Source: DATKRB01 sp036501425
GTDB lineage: Bacteria; Actinomycetota; Acidimicrobiia; Acidimicrobiales; RAAP-2
NCBI GenBank assembly: GCA_036501425.1
Contig: DASYAI010000032.1
Span: forward strand, 134,102 to 198,101
Direction of reading: 5' to 3'
DNA length: 64,000 nucleotides
Position 1 is the stretch's first letter; each line of letters begins with the position of its first letter. Positions 1 through 8,357 of the stretch are shown piece by piece. Made by a program: the position numbers and the translations under genes. The notes under the pieces were generated by a model. It was not told the origin of the DNA. It made no database searches and worked only from the letters and a program-made list of their open reading frames with translations.

Positions 1-113
1 GCCCCGATCGGGGAGTCCGCGTGAGCCAGTCGCAGCGCCGACTCGCCGAAGCCGTCCATCGTCGACGCCCACCGGCGCCCCCGCTCGCCCCGGGGGTCCT
101 GCGCCGCGCCCAT
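1..113 (-). CDS. 5' end of an unidentified ORF, cut by the window edge
   Basis: An open frame runs leftward from an ATG at 113, with a second in-frame ATG at 59, and leaves the window without a stop. Only about 37 codons are visible, too few to name a family. It would be divergent from the DUF3107 gene. In Mycobacterium a TetR regulator lies next to the DUF3107 gene, but nothing in this fragment shows a helix-turn-helix, so that identity is not claimed. Confidence 0.35.
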   Translation of the reverse strand, partial: MGAAQDPRGERGRRWASTMDGFGESALRLAHADSPIG

Positions 114-193
114 GGACGACAGTGTGCCGTATGGCAGTAACGTCGGAGGCGGGCTCGCGGTGCCGGGTCCGACACCGGAAGGAGAGCCCGCAG

Positions 194-430
194 GTGGACG
201 TACGGATCGGGATCACCCAGACCCCGAAGGAGCTCGAGGTCGAACTCGGGGACGAGGCCGACCGGGACACGGTCCTGGCCGACATCTCCAAGGCGTTGGA
301 CAAGGGGGACGGCGTCCTCTGGCTGACCGATCGCCGCGGCCGCAAGGTGGGGATTCCGGTGGCCAAGGTGGCCTACGTGGAGGTCGGCGCACCGTCGCCC
401 GACCGCCGGGTGGGGTTCGGCGCTCCCTGA
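194..430 (+). CDS. DUF3107 family small protein
   Basis: A 78-residue protein beginning VDVRIGITQTPKELEVEL and containing GVLWLTDRRGRKVGIPVAKVAYVEVG, the hallmark of the actinobacterial DUF3107 family (Mycobacterium Rv3208A/TB9.4 type). The function is unknown. The GTG at 194 was chosen over upstream in-frame codons because homology begins exactly there and an AAGGAG ribosome-binding site lies about 10 bases upstream (near 178-183). The family is usually 75-80 residues, which this start gives. The neighbouring PdtaS and WhiB1 genes are also close to this family in mycobacteria. Confidence 0.85.
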   Translation: MDVRIGITQTPKELEVELGDEADRDTVLADISKALDKGDGVLWLTDRRGRKVGIPVAKVAYVEVGAPSPDRRVGFGAP

Positions 431-506
431 GTGGGGGCCGGCGCCCGTCCGCCGTGTGCTGCGCTGAGCGACGCGCTCCCCGCCGTGGCGTCCTCCGCTG
501 ACCGTC

Positions 507-1490
507 GTGCCGTCTGAGGGACCGGGCCGCGAGCACCCAGGGCCCCCACCGCTGGCGGACCTGCGACTGGTGTTCGTCACCGGCAAGGGCGGCGTCGGCA
601 AGACGACCGTGGCCGCCGCCCTGGCCCAGCTGGCCGCCGACCAGGGCAAGCGGGTGCTGTTGTGCGAGGTCGACGCCAAGGGCGACCTGACCGCCCTGTT
701 CGAGGGGCCCCCTACGGCGTTCGTCGAGCGCGAGGTGGTGCCCAACGTCTTCGTCATGTCCATGGACACCGAGGCGTCGCTGCGCGAGTACCTCAAGCTG
801 CACCTGCGGATCCCGGTGGTCGGTCGGATCGGGCCCCTGGCCCGGGCGTTCGATTTCGTTGCGACCGCCGCCCCGGGGGTCCGCGAGATCCTCACCGTGG
901 GCAAGCTCTGCTGGGAGGTGCGCGCCGGGCGCTACGACCTGGTGGTCGTCGACGCGGCGGCCACCGGCCACATCGTCTCGCAGCTCGATGCTCCCCAGGC
1001 CATCAACGACCTGGTCAAGGTGGGCCTGATCCGGACCCAGACCGACTGGATGCTCGAGATCCTCGGGGACCCGCAGCGGACCGGCCTGGTCGCCGTCGCC
1101 ACCCCCGAGGAGATGCCGGTGGCCGAGACCCTGCAGCTCGCCGAGCGGGTGGGGAACGAGACCTCGGTGCGGCTCTCCGCCGTCGTCGTCAACCGGGTCC
1201 TGCCCGAGCTGTTCGGGCGGCGCGAGGAGGTCGTCTTCGAGGAGGTGGCCGATCGGGCCAACCGGGTCGCGCTGTCCGAGTCGGTGGGGGGCGACGTCGG
1301 CCCCCTGCTCGACGGTGCCCGGCTCGCGGTGACCATGCGCCGGACCCGGGCGGACCATCTCGACCGCCTGCGGGCCGGTCTCGATCCCGATGTCCCGGTG
1401 CTGTTGCTGCCCTACCTGTTCACCCGGACGCACGGCCTGCGCACCACTCGCCAGGTGGCGGCGTCGCTCGGTGAGGAGCTGGGGTTCTAG
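507..1490 (+). CDS. ArsA/GET3-like P-loop ATPase (first of a tandem pair)
   Basis: A 327-residue cytoplasmic ATPase of the ArsA/GET3 (anion-transporting ATPase-like) family. The deviant Walker A FVTGKGGVGKTTVAAALA lies at about residues 21-38, followed by an EVDAKGD switch region and the DLVVVDAAATGH switch/Walker B-like motif near residue 150. It lacks the Cys ligands of arsenite-efflux ArsA, and no arsB or arsR gene adjoins it, so arsenic export is not implied. It starts at a GTG and its stop overlaps the next ATPase gene by one base. Paired ArsA-like genes are common in actinobacteria (for example Rv3679-Rv3680) and are thought to act as heteromers. The client is unknown. Confidence 0.85.
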   Translation: MPSEGPGREHPGPPPLADLRLVFVTGKGGVGKTTVAAALAQLAADQGKRVLLCEVDAKGDLTALFEGPPTAFVEREVVPNVFVMSMDTEASLREYLKLHLRIPVVGRIGPLARAFDFVATAAPGVREILTVGKLCWEVRAGRYDLVVVDAAATGHIVSQLDAPQAINDLVKVGLIRTQTDWMLEILGDPQRTGLVAVATPEEMPVAETLQLAERVGNETSVRLSAVVVNRVLPELFGRREEVVFEEVADRANRVALSESVGGDVGPLLDGARLAVTMRRTRADHLDRLRAGLDPDVPVLLLPYLFTRTHGLRTTRQVAASLGEELGF

Positions 1491-2662
1491 TGGCCGCCGT
1501 GGGCCCGTCGGCCGAGGGCGCGCCGACCACGTCCCTCGACGGGCTGCTGGCGGCGAAGGAGATCGTGATCGCCTGTGGCCCCGGGGGGGTGGGCAAGACC
1601 ACCACGGCGGCCGCCCTCGGCGCCATGGCCGCCTGCCACCAGGGTGGGCGGGTGCTGGTGCTCACCGTGGACCCGGCCCGCCGCCTGGCCGACGCCCTGG
1701 GACTGTCGGGGATCGCCAACAGCGAGCGCCGGGTGGACGGGGCGGTGTTCGCCAACGCGGGAGCCAGCCCTCGGGGTGAGCTGTGGGCGGCCATGCTCGA
1801 CACCAAGGAGAGCTGGGACGCCCTCGTGCGCCGGCATGCGCCGGATCCCTCGACCCGCGACCGCATCCTCGCCAACCCGCTGTACCGCAACATCTCCGGG
1901 CGCTTTGTCCAGAGCCACGACTACATCGCCATGGAGCGGCTCTTCGAGATCCACTCCGAGGGGCGCTACGACCTCATCGTGGTCGACACCCCGCCGAGCC
2001 GGCACGCGCTGGACTTCCTCGATGCCCCCCAGCGGCTGGCCGAGTTCTTCTCCAGCCGGCTCCTGCGGTGGCTCATCGCGCCGTACCGGTCGCGCTTCGT
2101 CAACATGGCGTCCCGGCCCTTCCACCAGGTCGCCGACCGCATCTTGGGAACCCAGTTCCTCGCCGACATCGCCGAGTTCTTCATCCTGTTCCAGTCCATG
2201 TACGACGGCTTCGTCGAGCGCTCGGCGTCGGTGACCCGCCTGCTGTCGGACCGCCGGACGACCTTCGTCGTGGTGTCGACCCTCGAAGCGGCGCCGGTGC
2301 GCGAGGCGGAGTTCTTCGCCCGCGAGCTCGCCCGGCGCGACCTGCACCTGGGCGCCGTGGTGCTCAACAAGGTGCTGCCGTCCTACTTCCGCGACCCGGT
2401 CGCCACCCGGGTCGCCCAGGCACTGCGCGACCGGGCCGGTTCGCTGGCCGGAGCCATCGGCACGAGCCCGGACACCGTGCGTCGGGTGCTGGAGGAGATC
2501 GCCGACAGCTTCTTGAACTTCGGTGTCGTGGCCCGTCGCGAGGCGGAGCAGCAGGCCGAGCTGTCGAGCGTGCCCGAGGTCCTGGCGACCGTCCCGTTCT
2601 TCGACGAGGACATCTTCGACATGGGCGGGCTCCTGCGCCTGGCCGCCCAGATCTGGGACTGA
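1490..2662 (+). CDS. ArsA/GET3-like P-loop ATPase (second of a tandem pair)
   Basis: A 390-residue partner of the preceding ATPase. It carries ACGPGGVGKTTTAAALG as its Walker A at about residues 28-44, TVDPARRLADALG (the ArsA-type DPA motif) and DLIVVDTPPSRHALDF near residue 165. The GTG start overlaps the stop codon of the upstream gene by one base, which implies translational coupling and a heteromeric complex. The two proteins differ in switch regions (DAAATGH versus DTPPSRH), as expected of diverged paralogues. Its substrate cannot be read from the sequence. Confidence 0.85.
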   Translation: MAAVGPSAEGAPTTSLDGLLAAKEIVIACGPGGVGKTTTAAALGAMAACHQGGRVLVLTVDPARRLADALGLSGIANSERRVDGAVFANAGASPRGELWAAMLDTKESWDALVRRHAPDPSTRDRILANPLYRNISGRFVQSHDYIAMERLFEIHSEGRYDLIVVDTPPSRHALDFLDAPQRLAEFFSSRLLRWLIAPYRSRFVNMASRPFHQVADRILGTQFLADIAEFFILFQSMYDGFVERSASVTRLLSDRRTTFVVVSTLEAAPVREAEFFARELARRDLHLGAVVLNKVLPSYFRDPVATRVAQALRDRAGSLAGAIGTSPDTVRRVLEEIADSFLNFGVVARREAEQQAELSSVPEVLATVPFFDEDIFDMGGLLRLAAQIWD

Positions 2663-2694
2663 CCCGAGCACCCACCGCTTACGATGCACCAACG

Positions 2695-3570
2695 GTGCTC
2701 GACTACCACCTCCACCTCTGGCCCCACGACGAGCGCGAGACCCCGCTCGGGCTGGAGCAGATCGCCGCGTACTGCGAGCGGGCGGCGGCGGCGGGCGTCG
2801 TGGAGGTGGCGCTGACCGAGCACCTGTTCCGTTTCACCCAGGCCAGCACGCTCCTCGGGGGGTTTTGGGACCACGCCGAGCCCCGGGTCCTGCGGGGCTC
2901 GATGGCCCACTACTGGGAGCACCACGCTCACGCCGACCTCGACCTCTACGTGACCTGCGTGGAAGCGGCCAAACGAGCCGGCCTGCCGGTCGTGCTCGGG
3001 TTGGAGGTCGACTACTACCGGGGGCACATGGAGGAGGTCGCCGAGCTCCTCGCCGGCTACCCGTTCGACGTGCTGCTCGGATCGGTCCACTGGCTCGGGG
3101 TGTGGCGGTTCGACGACCTCGACGACCCCCCGTCGGTCGCCGAGTGGTCGGCGCGCGAGGTGGACCGCGTGTGGGACGCCTACACCGAGGCGGTCGAGGA
3201 GCTGGCCGCCACCGGGACCTGCGACGTGCTGGCTCACCTCGACCTGGTGAAGGTGACCGGCGCCGTCCCGGGGAGCCCGACCGAGTGGTGGGACCGGCTG
3301 GCCGAGGCGACCGCCCGTCACGGTCTCGCGACCGAGGTGTCCTCGGCCGGCTGGCGCAAGCCGGCCGGCGAGCAGTACCCGGCCAACCCGCTCCTCACCC
3401 GGCTCGCCGCCCGGGGGGTGCCGTTCACCACCGCCTCGGACGCCCACCGGCTCGAGCAGGTGGCCGACCGGGCGGACGACCTGCGGGCCCTCCTTGCGGG
3501 GGCCGGGGTGACCCATCTGCAGGGCTACCGGCGCCGCCAGCCCCACCGGCTGCCGGTGTCGGGCGGGTAG
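2695..3570 (+). CDS. PHP-domain phosphoesterase, histidinol-phosphatase-like
   Basis: A 291-residue protein starting VLDYHLHLWPHDE. The HxH motif at residues 5-7 is the first metal-binding signature of PHP phosphoesterases. Further His/Asp/Glu ligands are visible in ALTEHLFRF, LGLEVDYY, LLGSVHWL, AHLDLVK and TTASDAHRLEQV. This arrangement matches HisJ/HisK-type histidinol-phosphate phosphatases, but no his genes are nearby, so the substrate is open. The start is a GTG with TACGAT nine bases upstream, consistent with a leaderless transcript. It sits 32 bases after the second ArsA-like gene. Confidence 0.8.
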   Translation: MLDYHLHLWPHDERETPLGLEQIAAYCERAAAAGVVEVALTEHLFRFTQASTLLGGFWDHAEPRVLRGSMAHYWEHHAHADLDLYVTCVEAAKRAGLPVVLGLEVDYYRGHMEEVAELLAGYPFDVLLGSVHWLGVWRFDDLDDPPSVAEWSAREVDRVWDAYTEAVEELAATGTCDVLAHLDLVKVTGAVPGSPTEWWDRLAEATARHGLATEVSSAGWRKPAGEQYPANPLLTRLAARGVPFTTASDAHRLEQVADRADDLRALLAGAGVTHLQGYRRRQPHRLPVSGG

Positions 3571-3573
3571 GCC

Positions 3574-5070
3574 ATGCCGACGCCGGCCGAGCTGGCCGTG
3601 CTGCACACCACGCTCAGCACCGAGGAGCTCGGCCACCTCCAGCGCCTGCTCGGGTCGTGGGGGATGCTCGCCGACCTGGCCTTTTCGGACCTGGTGCTCC
3701 TCGCCCCGGTCACCGCGGACGCCGGCGCCGAGCCCCGGATGGTGGTCCTCGGGCAGGTGCGGCCCAACAACCGCCCGACGCTCGTCGAGCAGGACCTGGT
3801 GGGGGAGACCATCGCCGGGGGGCAGTGGGGGCTCGACGCCGCCACCCTGCTCGACGGCCAGGTCCGGCTCGGAACGTTCCATCACGACGGGCTGGGTGAG
3901 CCGGTGCCGGTCGAGAACGTCCCGGTTCGCTTCGAGGGCAAGGTGGTCGCGGTGCTGCTGCGGTTGTCGTCGGCGACGTCGCGGGGCGTCACCAGCATGT
4001 TCGAGCGGACCTACCTCCAGGTCTACGAACGCCTGGCCGCGATGGTCGCCGAGTCCGCCTTCCCGTTCCCCGGGGAGGACGTCGGCACCGAGGAGTCCCC
4101 ACGGGTCGTCGACGGGGTCGTCGTCGTCGACGCCGACGGCCGGGTCGAGTTCGCCTCTCCCAATGCCATCAACGCCTTCCACCGCATGGGGGTCTACGCG
4201 CCGCCCGAGGGCCGCCGGCTCACCGACCTCGGGGTGGAGGAGTCGGCGGTGGAGTGGGCGCTGGCCACCGGACGGCCGGTCGTCGAGGAGGTGGAGCGCC
4301 GACCCGACGTCGTCGTCCTCGTGCACTGCATCCCGTTGCTCTCCCACCGGATGGTCACCGGGGCGATGATCCTGCTGCGCGACGTGACCGACGTCCGCCG
4401 GCTCGACCGGCTGCTGCTGTCGAAGGACGCGGCCATCCGCGAGGTGCACCACCGGGTCAAGAACAACCTCCAGACCATCTCGTCGCTGCTCAGCCTGCAG
4501 GCACGGCGGGTCGAGGAGGGCTCGGCCCGCGAAGCGCTACGCGAGGCCGAGCGACGGGTCCGCTCGATCGCGCTCGTCCACGAGATCCTGTCGCGCGACC
4601 CGGGCGAGCAGGTGCCCTTCGACGACATCGTCGCGTCCCTGGTCCAGATGGCGGTGGACTCGATCGTCTCCTCCCAGTCGGTCGGGGTGACGGTGTCGGG
4701 GGACCTGGGCGAGGTGAGCGCCAAGGTGGCCACGCCGCTGGCGGTGGCGCTGGCCGAGCTGCTCCAGAACGCGGTCGAGCATGCGTTCGCCCCGCCGCTG
4801 GCCCTGCCCGAGGCGGGCGAGCGGGCGCCGAGCGAGGACGGACACGTGGTGGTGACCTTGGCGCACGAGGCCGACGAGCTGGTGCTCGAGGTGCGCGACG
4901 ACGGGTGTGGGCTACCCCCGGGGTTCGACATCGAGCGGAGCACGAGCCTCGGTCTGTCGATTGTCCGGGACCTCGTCAGCAGCCAGCTCGACGGGGCGAT
5001 CTCGATGCAGCGGGTGGCGACTGATGCCGGCGGGGGCACCCGGGTGCTCATCCGGGTGCCGGCTCGCTGA
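3574..5070 (+). CDS. pdtaS: PdtaS-like sensor histidine kinase
   Basis: A 498-residue soluble histidine kinase. An N-terminal GAF-like sensor (residues 1-165) and a PAS-like segment (about 180-275) precede a HisKA_2 dimerisation domain containing EVHHRVKNNLQTISSLLSLQ (phospho-acceptor His at 292/293) and a C-terminal HATPase_c domain with LLQNAVEHAF, DDGCGLPPG and SLGLSIV. This is the architecture of mycobacterial PdtaS (Rv3220c), which signals to the ANTAR RNA-binding regulator PdtaR. No transmembrane segment is visible. PdtaR is not in the window. The gene lies next to a WhiB1-like gene, exactly as Rv3219/Rv3220c do. Confidence 0.88.
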   Translation: MPTPAELAVLHTTLSTEELGHLQRLLGSWGMLADLAFSDLVLLAPVTADAGAEPRMVVLGQVRPNNRPTLVEQDLVGETIAGGQWGLDAATLLDGQVRLGTFHHDGLGEPVPVENVPVRFEGKVVAVLLRLSSATSRGVTSMFERTYLQVYERLAAMVAESAFPFPGEDVGTEESPRVVDGVVVVDADGRVEFASPNAINAFHRMGVYAPPEGRRLTDLGVEESAVEWALATGRPVVEEVERRPDVVVLVHCIPLLSHRMVTGAMILLRDVTDVRRLDRLLLSKDAAIREVHHRVKNNLQTISSLLSLQARRVEEGSAREALREAERRVRSIALVHEILSRDPGEQVPFDDIVASLVQMAVDSIVSSQSVGVTVSGDLGEVSAKVATPLAVALAELLQNAVEHAFAPPLALPEAGERAPSEDGHVVVTLAHEADELVLEVRDDGCGLPPGFDIERSTSLGLSIVRDLVSSQLDGAISMQRVATDAGGGTRVLIRVPAR

Positions 5071-5117
5071 GCGCCACCCGCCCGACGGCGCCGGGTCGGA
5101 GAACGGCCGGAGCGCGC

Positions 5118-5414
5118 TCAGGAGGCCCGGTTGCTGCGCCGGGCGGCGAGCCAGGACTTGCGCAGCTTGCGGCGCTCCTCCTCGGAGGTGCCGCCCCATA
5201 CGCCCGACTCCTGGTTGGTCGCCAGAGCGAAGTCCAGGCAGGGCTCTTGGGCCTCGCAGGTCCGGCAGACCCGCTTGGCCGTCTCGATCTGGTCGACCGC
5301 CGGTCCGGTCGTGCCGATGGGGAAGAAGAGGTCTGGCTCGGTGTGCCGACAGGCGGCGTCTCGCCGCCAGTCGCCCGAGTCCCAATCGACGGTCCGGTTC
5401 CACATGAGTGCCAT
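5118..5414 (-). CDS. whiB1: WhiB-family iron-sulfur regulator, WhiB1-like
   Basis: A 98-residue WhiB protein. Four Cys (C22, C50, C53, C59) are placed to bind a [4Fe-4S] cluster, followed by the GVWGG turn (71-75) and a basic RRKLRKSW tail. The segments ACRHTEPDLFFPIG and NQESGVWGGTSEEERR closely resemble WhiB1. WhiB1 is an essential nitric-oxide-responsive partner of the primary sigma factor in mycobacteria. The ATG at 5414 has a GGAGG site 8 bases upstream. It is transcribed toward the pdtaS gene and preceded by an AT-rich control region with a CRP-type palindrome. Confidence 0.9.
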   Translation of the reverse strand: MALMWNRTVDWDSGDWRRDAACRHTEPDLFFPIGTTGPAVDQIETAKRVCRTCEAQEPCLDFALATNQESGVWGGTSEEERRKLRKSWLAARRSNRAS

Positions 5415-5437
5415 GGACGTCCTCCACCCAAGCGCTT

Positions 5438-5453
5438 TGTGAACGTTTTCACA
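5438..5453. promoter_or_regulatory. CRP/FNR-type palindrome upstream of whiB1
   Basis: TGTGAACGTTTTCACA is a perfect TGTGA-N6-TCACA palindrome, the consensus of CRP-family cAMP receptor proteins. It lies 24 bases upstream of the whiB1 start codon. Mycobacterial whiB1 is a known CRP (Rv3676) target, so conservation of this control is plausible. Confidence 0.6.
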
Positions 5454-5501
5454 TGATCGGCCCTTAGCATGGCCGTCAGCAAAACGCCACTTGACCTCGA
5501 A

Positions 5502-5530
5502 ATATTAACGGCATATTTCGCATGTGGCAA
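5502..5530 (-). promoter_or_regulatory. candidate whiB1 promoter
   Basis: Read leftward, TTGCCA (5530-5525) and TAATAT (5507-5502) are separated by exactly 17 bases in an AT-rich island. Transcription would begin near 5495, so the CRP-type palindrome would sit about 40-55 bases downstream of the start site. Fit to consensus only. Confidence 0.4.
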
Positions 5531-5759
5531 GGATTTTCTCGGTTCTGGGGCCGGCGGGGCGGGTGCGGGCCCTCGGTCTGGCGGCCGCCGGACCGAGCCG
5601 GCCCCGGCGAGCCGTGCCCCGTGGCCGTGGCGTCCGGCGGCGGGCGTGGCGGCGGCCCCGCCGGCCCGGCGGGCGTGGCGCCCCGCCCCAGTGTCCGATC
5701 GTCGCAGCTGGGAGGGACCGAATGGCGAGACCCCCCGCCGGTCGTCCAAAATGCGGCCT

Positions 5760-6536
5760 ATGAACGTTGTCGTCTGTGTGAAGCAGATCCCCGACCCGGC
5801 GGCCCCGGCGTCGCTGGACCCGGGCACCAAGACCCTCGATCGTTCGGGAAAGCTCATCCTCGACGACTCGGACTCCTACGGCGTCGAGATGGCCCTGCAG
5901 CTGGCATCAGGGGAGGGGGACGAGGTGACCCTGGTCTCGATGGCCCCCAACGGCGAGACCTCGGGGCTGCGGACCGCCCTTGCCATGGGCGCCGCCCGGG
6001 CCATCCTGGTGAGCGACGAGGCGCTCGCCGGCTCCGACGCCCTGGGCACCGCCAAGGTGCTCGCGGCAGCCATCCAGCGGGCCCAGGCCGACCTCGTCCT
6101 CACCGCCACCGAGTCCACCGACGGCTACACGGGGACCACGCCGGTCCAGGTGGCCGAGCTGCTCGGCTGGCCCTCGGTCACCTTTGCCAAAAAGGTGACG
6201 ATCGACGGGTCGACGGTGAAGGTGGAGCGCCAGACCGAGGCGGGCTACGACGACGTCGAGAGCCCCCTGCCGGCCGTCGTGACGGTGACCGCCGGGGTGG
6301 TCGAGCCCCGCTACCCCTCGTTCAAGGGGATCATGGCGGCCAAGTCCAAGCCGGTGGACAACGTGACGGTGGCCGACCTCGGCATCGACGCCTCCCAGGT
6401 GGGGGCAGCCGGTGCCCGCCAGGTGATCACCGAGGTCACCCCGGCCGAGGCCCGGGGCGGGGGCGAGATCGTGGTCGACGACGGCGACGGCGCGTCGCGC
6501 ATCGCCGACTTCCTCGAGCAACTGAAGGTGGTCTGA
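5760..6536 (+). CDS. etfB: electron transfer flavoprotein beta subunit
   Basis: 258 residues starting MNVVVCVKQIPDPAAPASLD, the typical N-terminus of EtfB. It pairs with EtfA to shuttle electrons from acyl-CoA and other flavin dehydrogenases to the respiratory chain through an ETF:quinone oxidoreductase. Family motifs visible include VEMALQLA near residue 40, TATESTDGYTGTTPVQVAELLGWP and VEPRYPSFKGIMAAKSKP. The internal ATG at 5760 was preferred to the far-upstream GTG at 5469 because homology starts exactly there. The etfA gene follows after one base. Confidence 0.95.
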   Translation: MNVVVCVKQIPDPAAPASLDPGTKTLDRSGKLILDDSDSYGVEMALQLASGEGDEVTLVSMAPNGETSGLRTALAMGAARAILVSDEALAGSDALGTAKVLAAAIQRAQADLVLTATESTDGYTGTTPVQVAELLGWPSVTFAKKVTIDGSTVKVERQTEAGYDDVESPLPAVVTVTAGVVEPRYPSFKGIMAAKSKPVDNVTVADLGIDASQVGAAGARQVITEVTPAEARGGGEIVVDDGDGASRIADFLEQLKVV

Positions 6537-6537
6537 G

Positions 6538-7506
6538 ATGGCGATCGACAAGATCTGGGTGCTGGCCGAAGAGCGCGAGTCGGGCCCGACGCCCATCACC
6601 CTCGAGCTGTTGACCGAGGCCCGGACCGTGGCCACCACCGTCGAGGCGGTGGCCTGGGGCACCAACACCGCGGCCCTGGCGGCGACGCTGGGCGAGTACG
6701 GCGCCACCACCGTCTACGACGTGGGCGACGTGCAGGGGGCGCTGCCGGGCGTGCCGGTGGCCGGTGCCGTGGCGGCGTTGATCGCCGGCGGCAACGTCCC
6801 CGACGCCATCCTGGTCCCGGCCACCTATGACGGGCGCGATTTCGCCGGGCGCCTGTCGGTCAAGCTCGACCGCCCGGTGCTCACCAACGTGACTGGCCTG
6901 GTCGCCGGCGACTCGCTCTCGTCCCAGCACCCGGTGTTCGGCGGTAGCCACATCGTCACCGCCCAGTTCACCGGCCCCGGGCCGGGCATCTTCGTGATCC
7001 GGGCCAAGTCGTTCGCGGCCGAGCCGGCCGGGGGATCGCCGGCCCAGGTGGTCGCCGCCCCCGCCCCGGCGGCGGGCAGCGCCTCGGGCGCCCGGATCCT
7101 CCAGAAGCACGAGGAGGCCCGGACGGGCCCCAAGCTCGACGAGGCCTCCGTCGTGGTGTCCGGCGGGCGGGGGCTCGGGGGAGCCGAGCACTACTCGCTC
7201 ATCGAGGAGCTGGCCGGCCTGCTCCACGGCGCGGCCGGTGCCAGCCGGGCGATCGTCGACGCCGGCTGGGTGCCCTACTCGCACCAGGTGGGGCAGACGG
7301 GCAAGACCGTCAAGCCCACCGTCTACCTGGCGTGCGGCATCTCGGGGGCGACCCAGCACCTGGTGGGCATGAAGGGCTCCAAAAACATCGTCGCGGTGAA
7401 CAAGGACCAGGACGCACCGATCTTCTCGGTGGCCGACCTCGGCATCGTGGGCGACGTGCACAAGGTGCTGCCGGCCCTGATCGAGGAGCTCAAGGCACGC
7501 AGCTGA
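6538..7506 (+). CDS. etfA: electron transfer flavoprotein alpha subunit
   Basis: 322-residue EtfA. The C-terminal FAD-binding domain is clear: GGRGLGGAEHYSLIEELAG (about 199-217), VGQTGKTVKPTVYLACGISGA with the GQTG(K/R)TV motif, and KNIVAVNKDQDAPIFSVADLGIVGD. It forms the FAD-carrying heterodimer with EtfB. It starts at an ATG one base after the etfB stop and has no separate promoter visible, so the two genes form an operon. An Ala/Pro-rich linker near residues 165-185 separates the domains. Confidence 0.95.
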   Translation: MAIDKIWVLAEERESGPTPITLELLTEARTVATTVEAVAWGTNTAALAATLGEYGATTVYDVGDVQGALPGVPVAGAVAALIAGGNVPDAILVPATYDGRDFAGRLSVKLDRPVLTNVTGLVAGDSLSSQHPVFGGSHIVTAQFTGPGPGIFVIRAKSFAAEPAGGSPAQVVAAPAPAAGSASGARILQKHEEARTGPKLDEASVVVSGGRGLGGAEHYSLIEELAGLLHGAAGASRAIVDAGWVPYSHQVGQTGKTVKPTVYLACGISGATQHLVGMKGSKNIVAVNKDQDAPIFSVADLGIVGDVHKVLPALIEELKARS

Positions 7507-7525
7507 GGGCCGGGCCCGAGTTCCC

Positions 7526-7596
7526 GGGCCGAGCTACTGGGCGAGCGGCTCGGCCGAGCTGCGGGGCCGAGCAGCGGGGCCGAGCAACTGGGCGGA
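7526..7596. repeat. imperfect GGGCCGAGC repeats between convergent genes
   Basis: Four imperfect copies of a unit built on GGGCCGAGC(T/A) lie between the etfA stop and the end of the SCO1664-like gene. A GGCCCG/CGGGCC hairpin (about 7513-7530) precedes them. The placement between convergent genes suggests a bidirectional terminator-like role, without a U-tract. Confidence 0.4.
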
Positions 7597-7609
7597 GTTG
7601 CTCAGCCGC

Positions 7610-8344
7610 TCACACCAGCGGCCACGGATAGGGGGGCCACCGCCCGCGGTCGTCGGGCATCGGCAGCTCGCCCCGGGCGACCAGCGCCTCGGCGCGCCAG
7701 GCGAGCGCCTCCTGCTCGTCGTCGTCGAGCAGCCCGGCGGTGAGCCGCTCGACGCCGCGGGCCAGCAGGTGCCGCACGTCGTCGAGGATGTCGGTGGCCA
7801 ACGCTTCGGTGGCGAAGTCCCAGATCACCGTGCGGAGCTTGGGCTCGGGGTGGAAGCACAGGCCGTGGTCGATCGCCCACAGCCGGTCGTCGGCCAGCAG
7901 CACGTGGCCGCTCTTGCGGTCGGCGTTGTTCGCCACGACGTCGAACGCGGCCAGGCGCTTGAGGTCGGGCCACCATCGCTCCTCGTCGCGCAGGGTGAAG
8001 TAATGCTCGCCCTCCACCGCCTCGGTGACGAACCGCTGGACCGAGCCCGGTCCGTGCGGACCCTCGTCGCGGGTGACGGTGACCGGCACCAAGCCCCAGC
8101 CGAGCGCCTCGGACAGCTCGTAGGCCGCCACCTCGCGCCGGTGCAGCCCGTTGGGAAAGTCCCACAGCGGCCGCTCGCCCCGGGCCGGCTTGTACACCCC
8201 GAGCTGCACGTGGTCGCCCAGGGCACAGGTCACGAGCAGGGTGGCGTTCGAGCTTCCCGGGATCCGGCCGTGGACCGTCATCTCACCCTGACGCAGCACG
8301 GCGGCCACGTCGACGGCACCGGCGGGGGGTTGGTCGGGGCCCAT
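7610..8344 (-). CDS. SCO1664 family PI3/4-kinase-like protein
   Basis: 244 residues from the ATG at 8344 (MGPDQPPAG). Motifs of the SCO1664 (TIGR03843) family with a PI3/PI4-kinase-like fold are visible: VYKPARGERPLWDFPNGLHRREVAAYEL (lysine in the P-loop-like strand), AFDVVANNADRKSGHVLL with a catalytic-loop-like Asn-Asn-Asp-Arg-Lys, and WAIDHGLCFHPEPKLRTVIWDF. A Ser/Arg-rich upstream extension was discarded since it overlaps the neighbouring gene. It is the third gene of a leftward trio with DUF3090 and a histidine phosphatase, a conserved actinobacterial cluster. Substrate unknown. Confidence 0.82.
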   Translation of the reverse strand: MGPDQPPAGAVDVAAVLRQGEMTVHGRIPGSSNATLLVTCALGDHVQLGVYKPARGERPLWDFPNGLHRREVAAYELSEALGWGLVPVTVTRDEGPHGPGSVQRFVTEAVEGEHYFTLRDEERWWPDLKRLAAFDVVANNADRKSGHVLLADDRLWAIDHGLCFHPEPKLRTVIWDFATEALATDILDDVRHLLARGVERLTAGLLDDDEQEALAWRAEALVARGELPMPDDRGRWPPYPWPLV

Positions 8345-8357
8345 CCTCGCGGCCCGG

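Larger units (their letters stand above)
5415..5759. other. 345-base intergenic control region between whiB1 and etfB
   Basis: The first 120 bases are AT-rich for this genome and hold the CRP-type palindrome and the candidate whiB1 promoter. A rightward TTGACC-17-TATTTC pair (5491-5519) could serve etfB. The remainder (about 5540-5750) is extremely GC-rich. A long open frame entering etfB from 5469 exists here, but its Ala/Gly/Arg/Pro-rich content and lack of homology argue that it is not translated. Confidence 0.6.

Noticed and set aside
213..1433. Long leftward open frame opposite the first ArsA-like gene
   Set aside because: It is the antisense of a clear ATPase gene; its Gly/Arg/His/Pro-rich translation is typical of shadow frames at 73 % GC.
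507..2662. Arsenite export system
   Set aside because: The ATPases are ArsA-like in fold only: metalloid Cys ligands are missing and no arsB, arsC or acr3 gene is near.
5469..5759. N-terminal extension of EtfB
   Set aside because: The canonical EtfB N-terminus begins at 5760. The extension is Gly/Ala/Arg/Pro-rich and covers the whiB1 control region.
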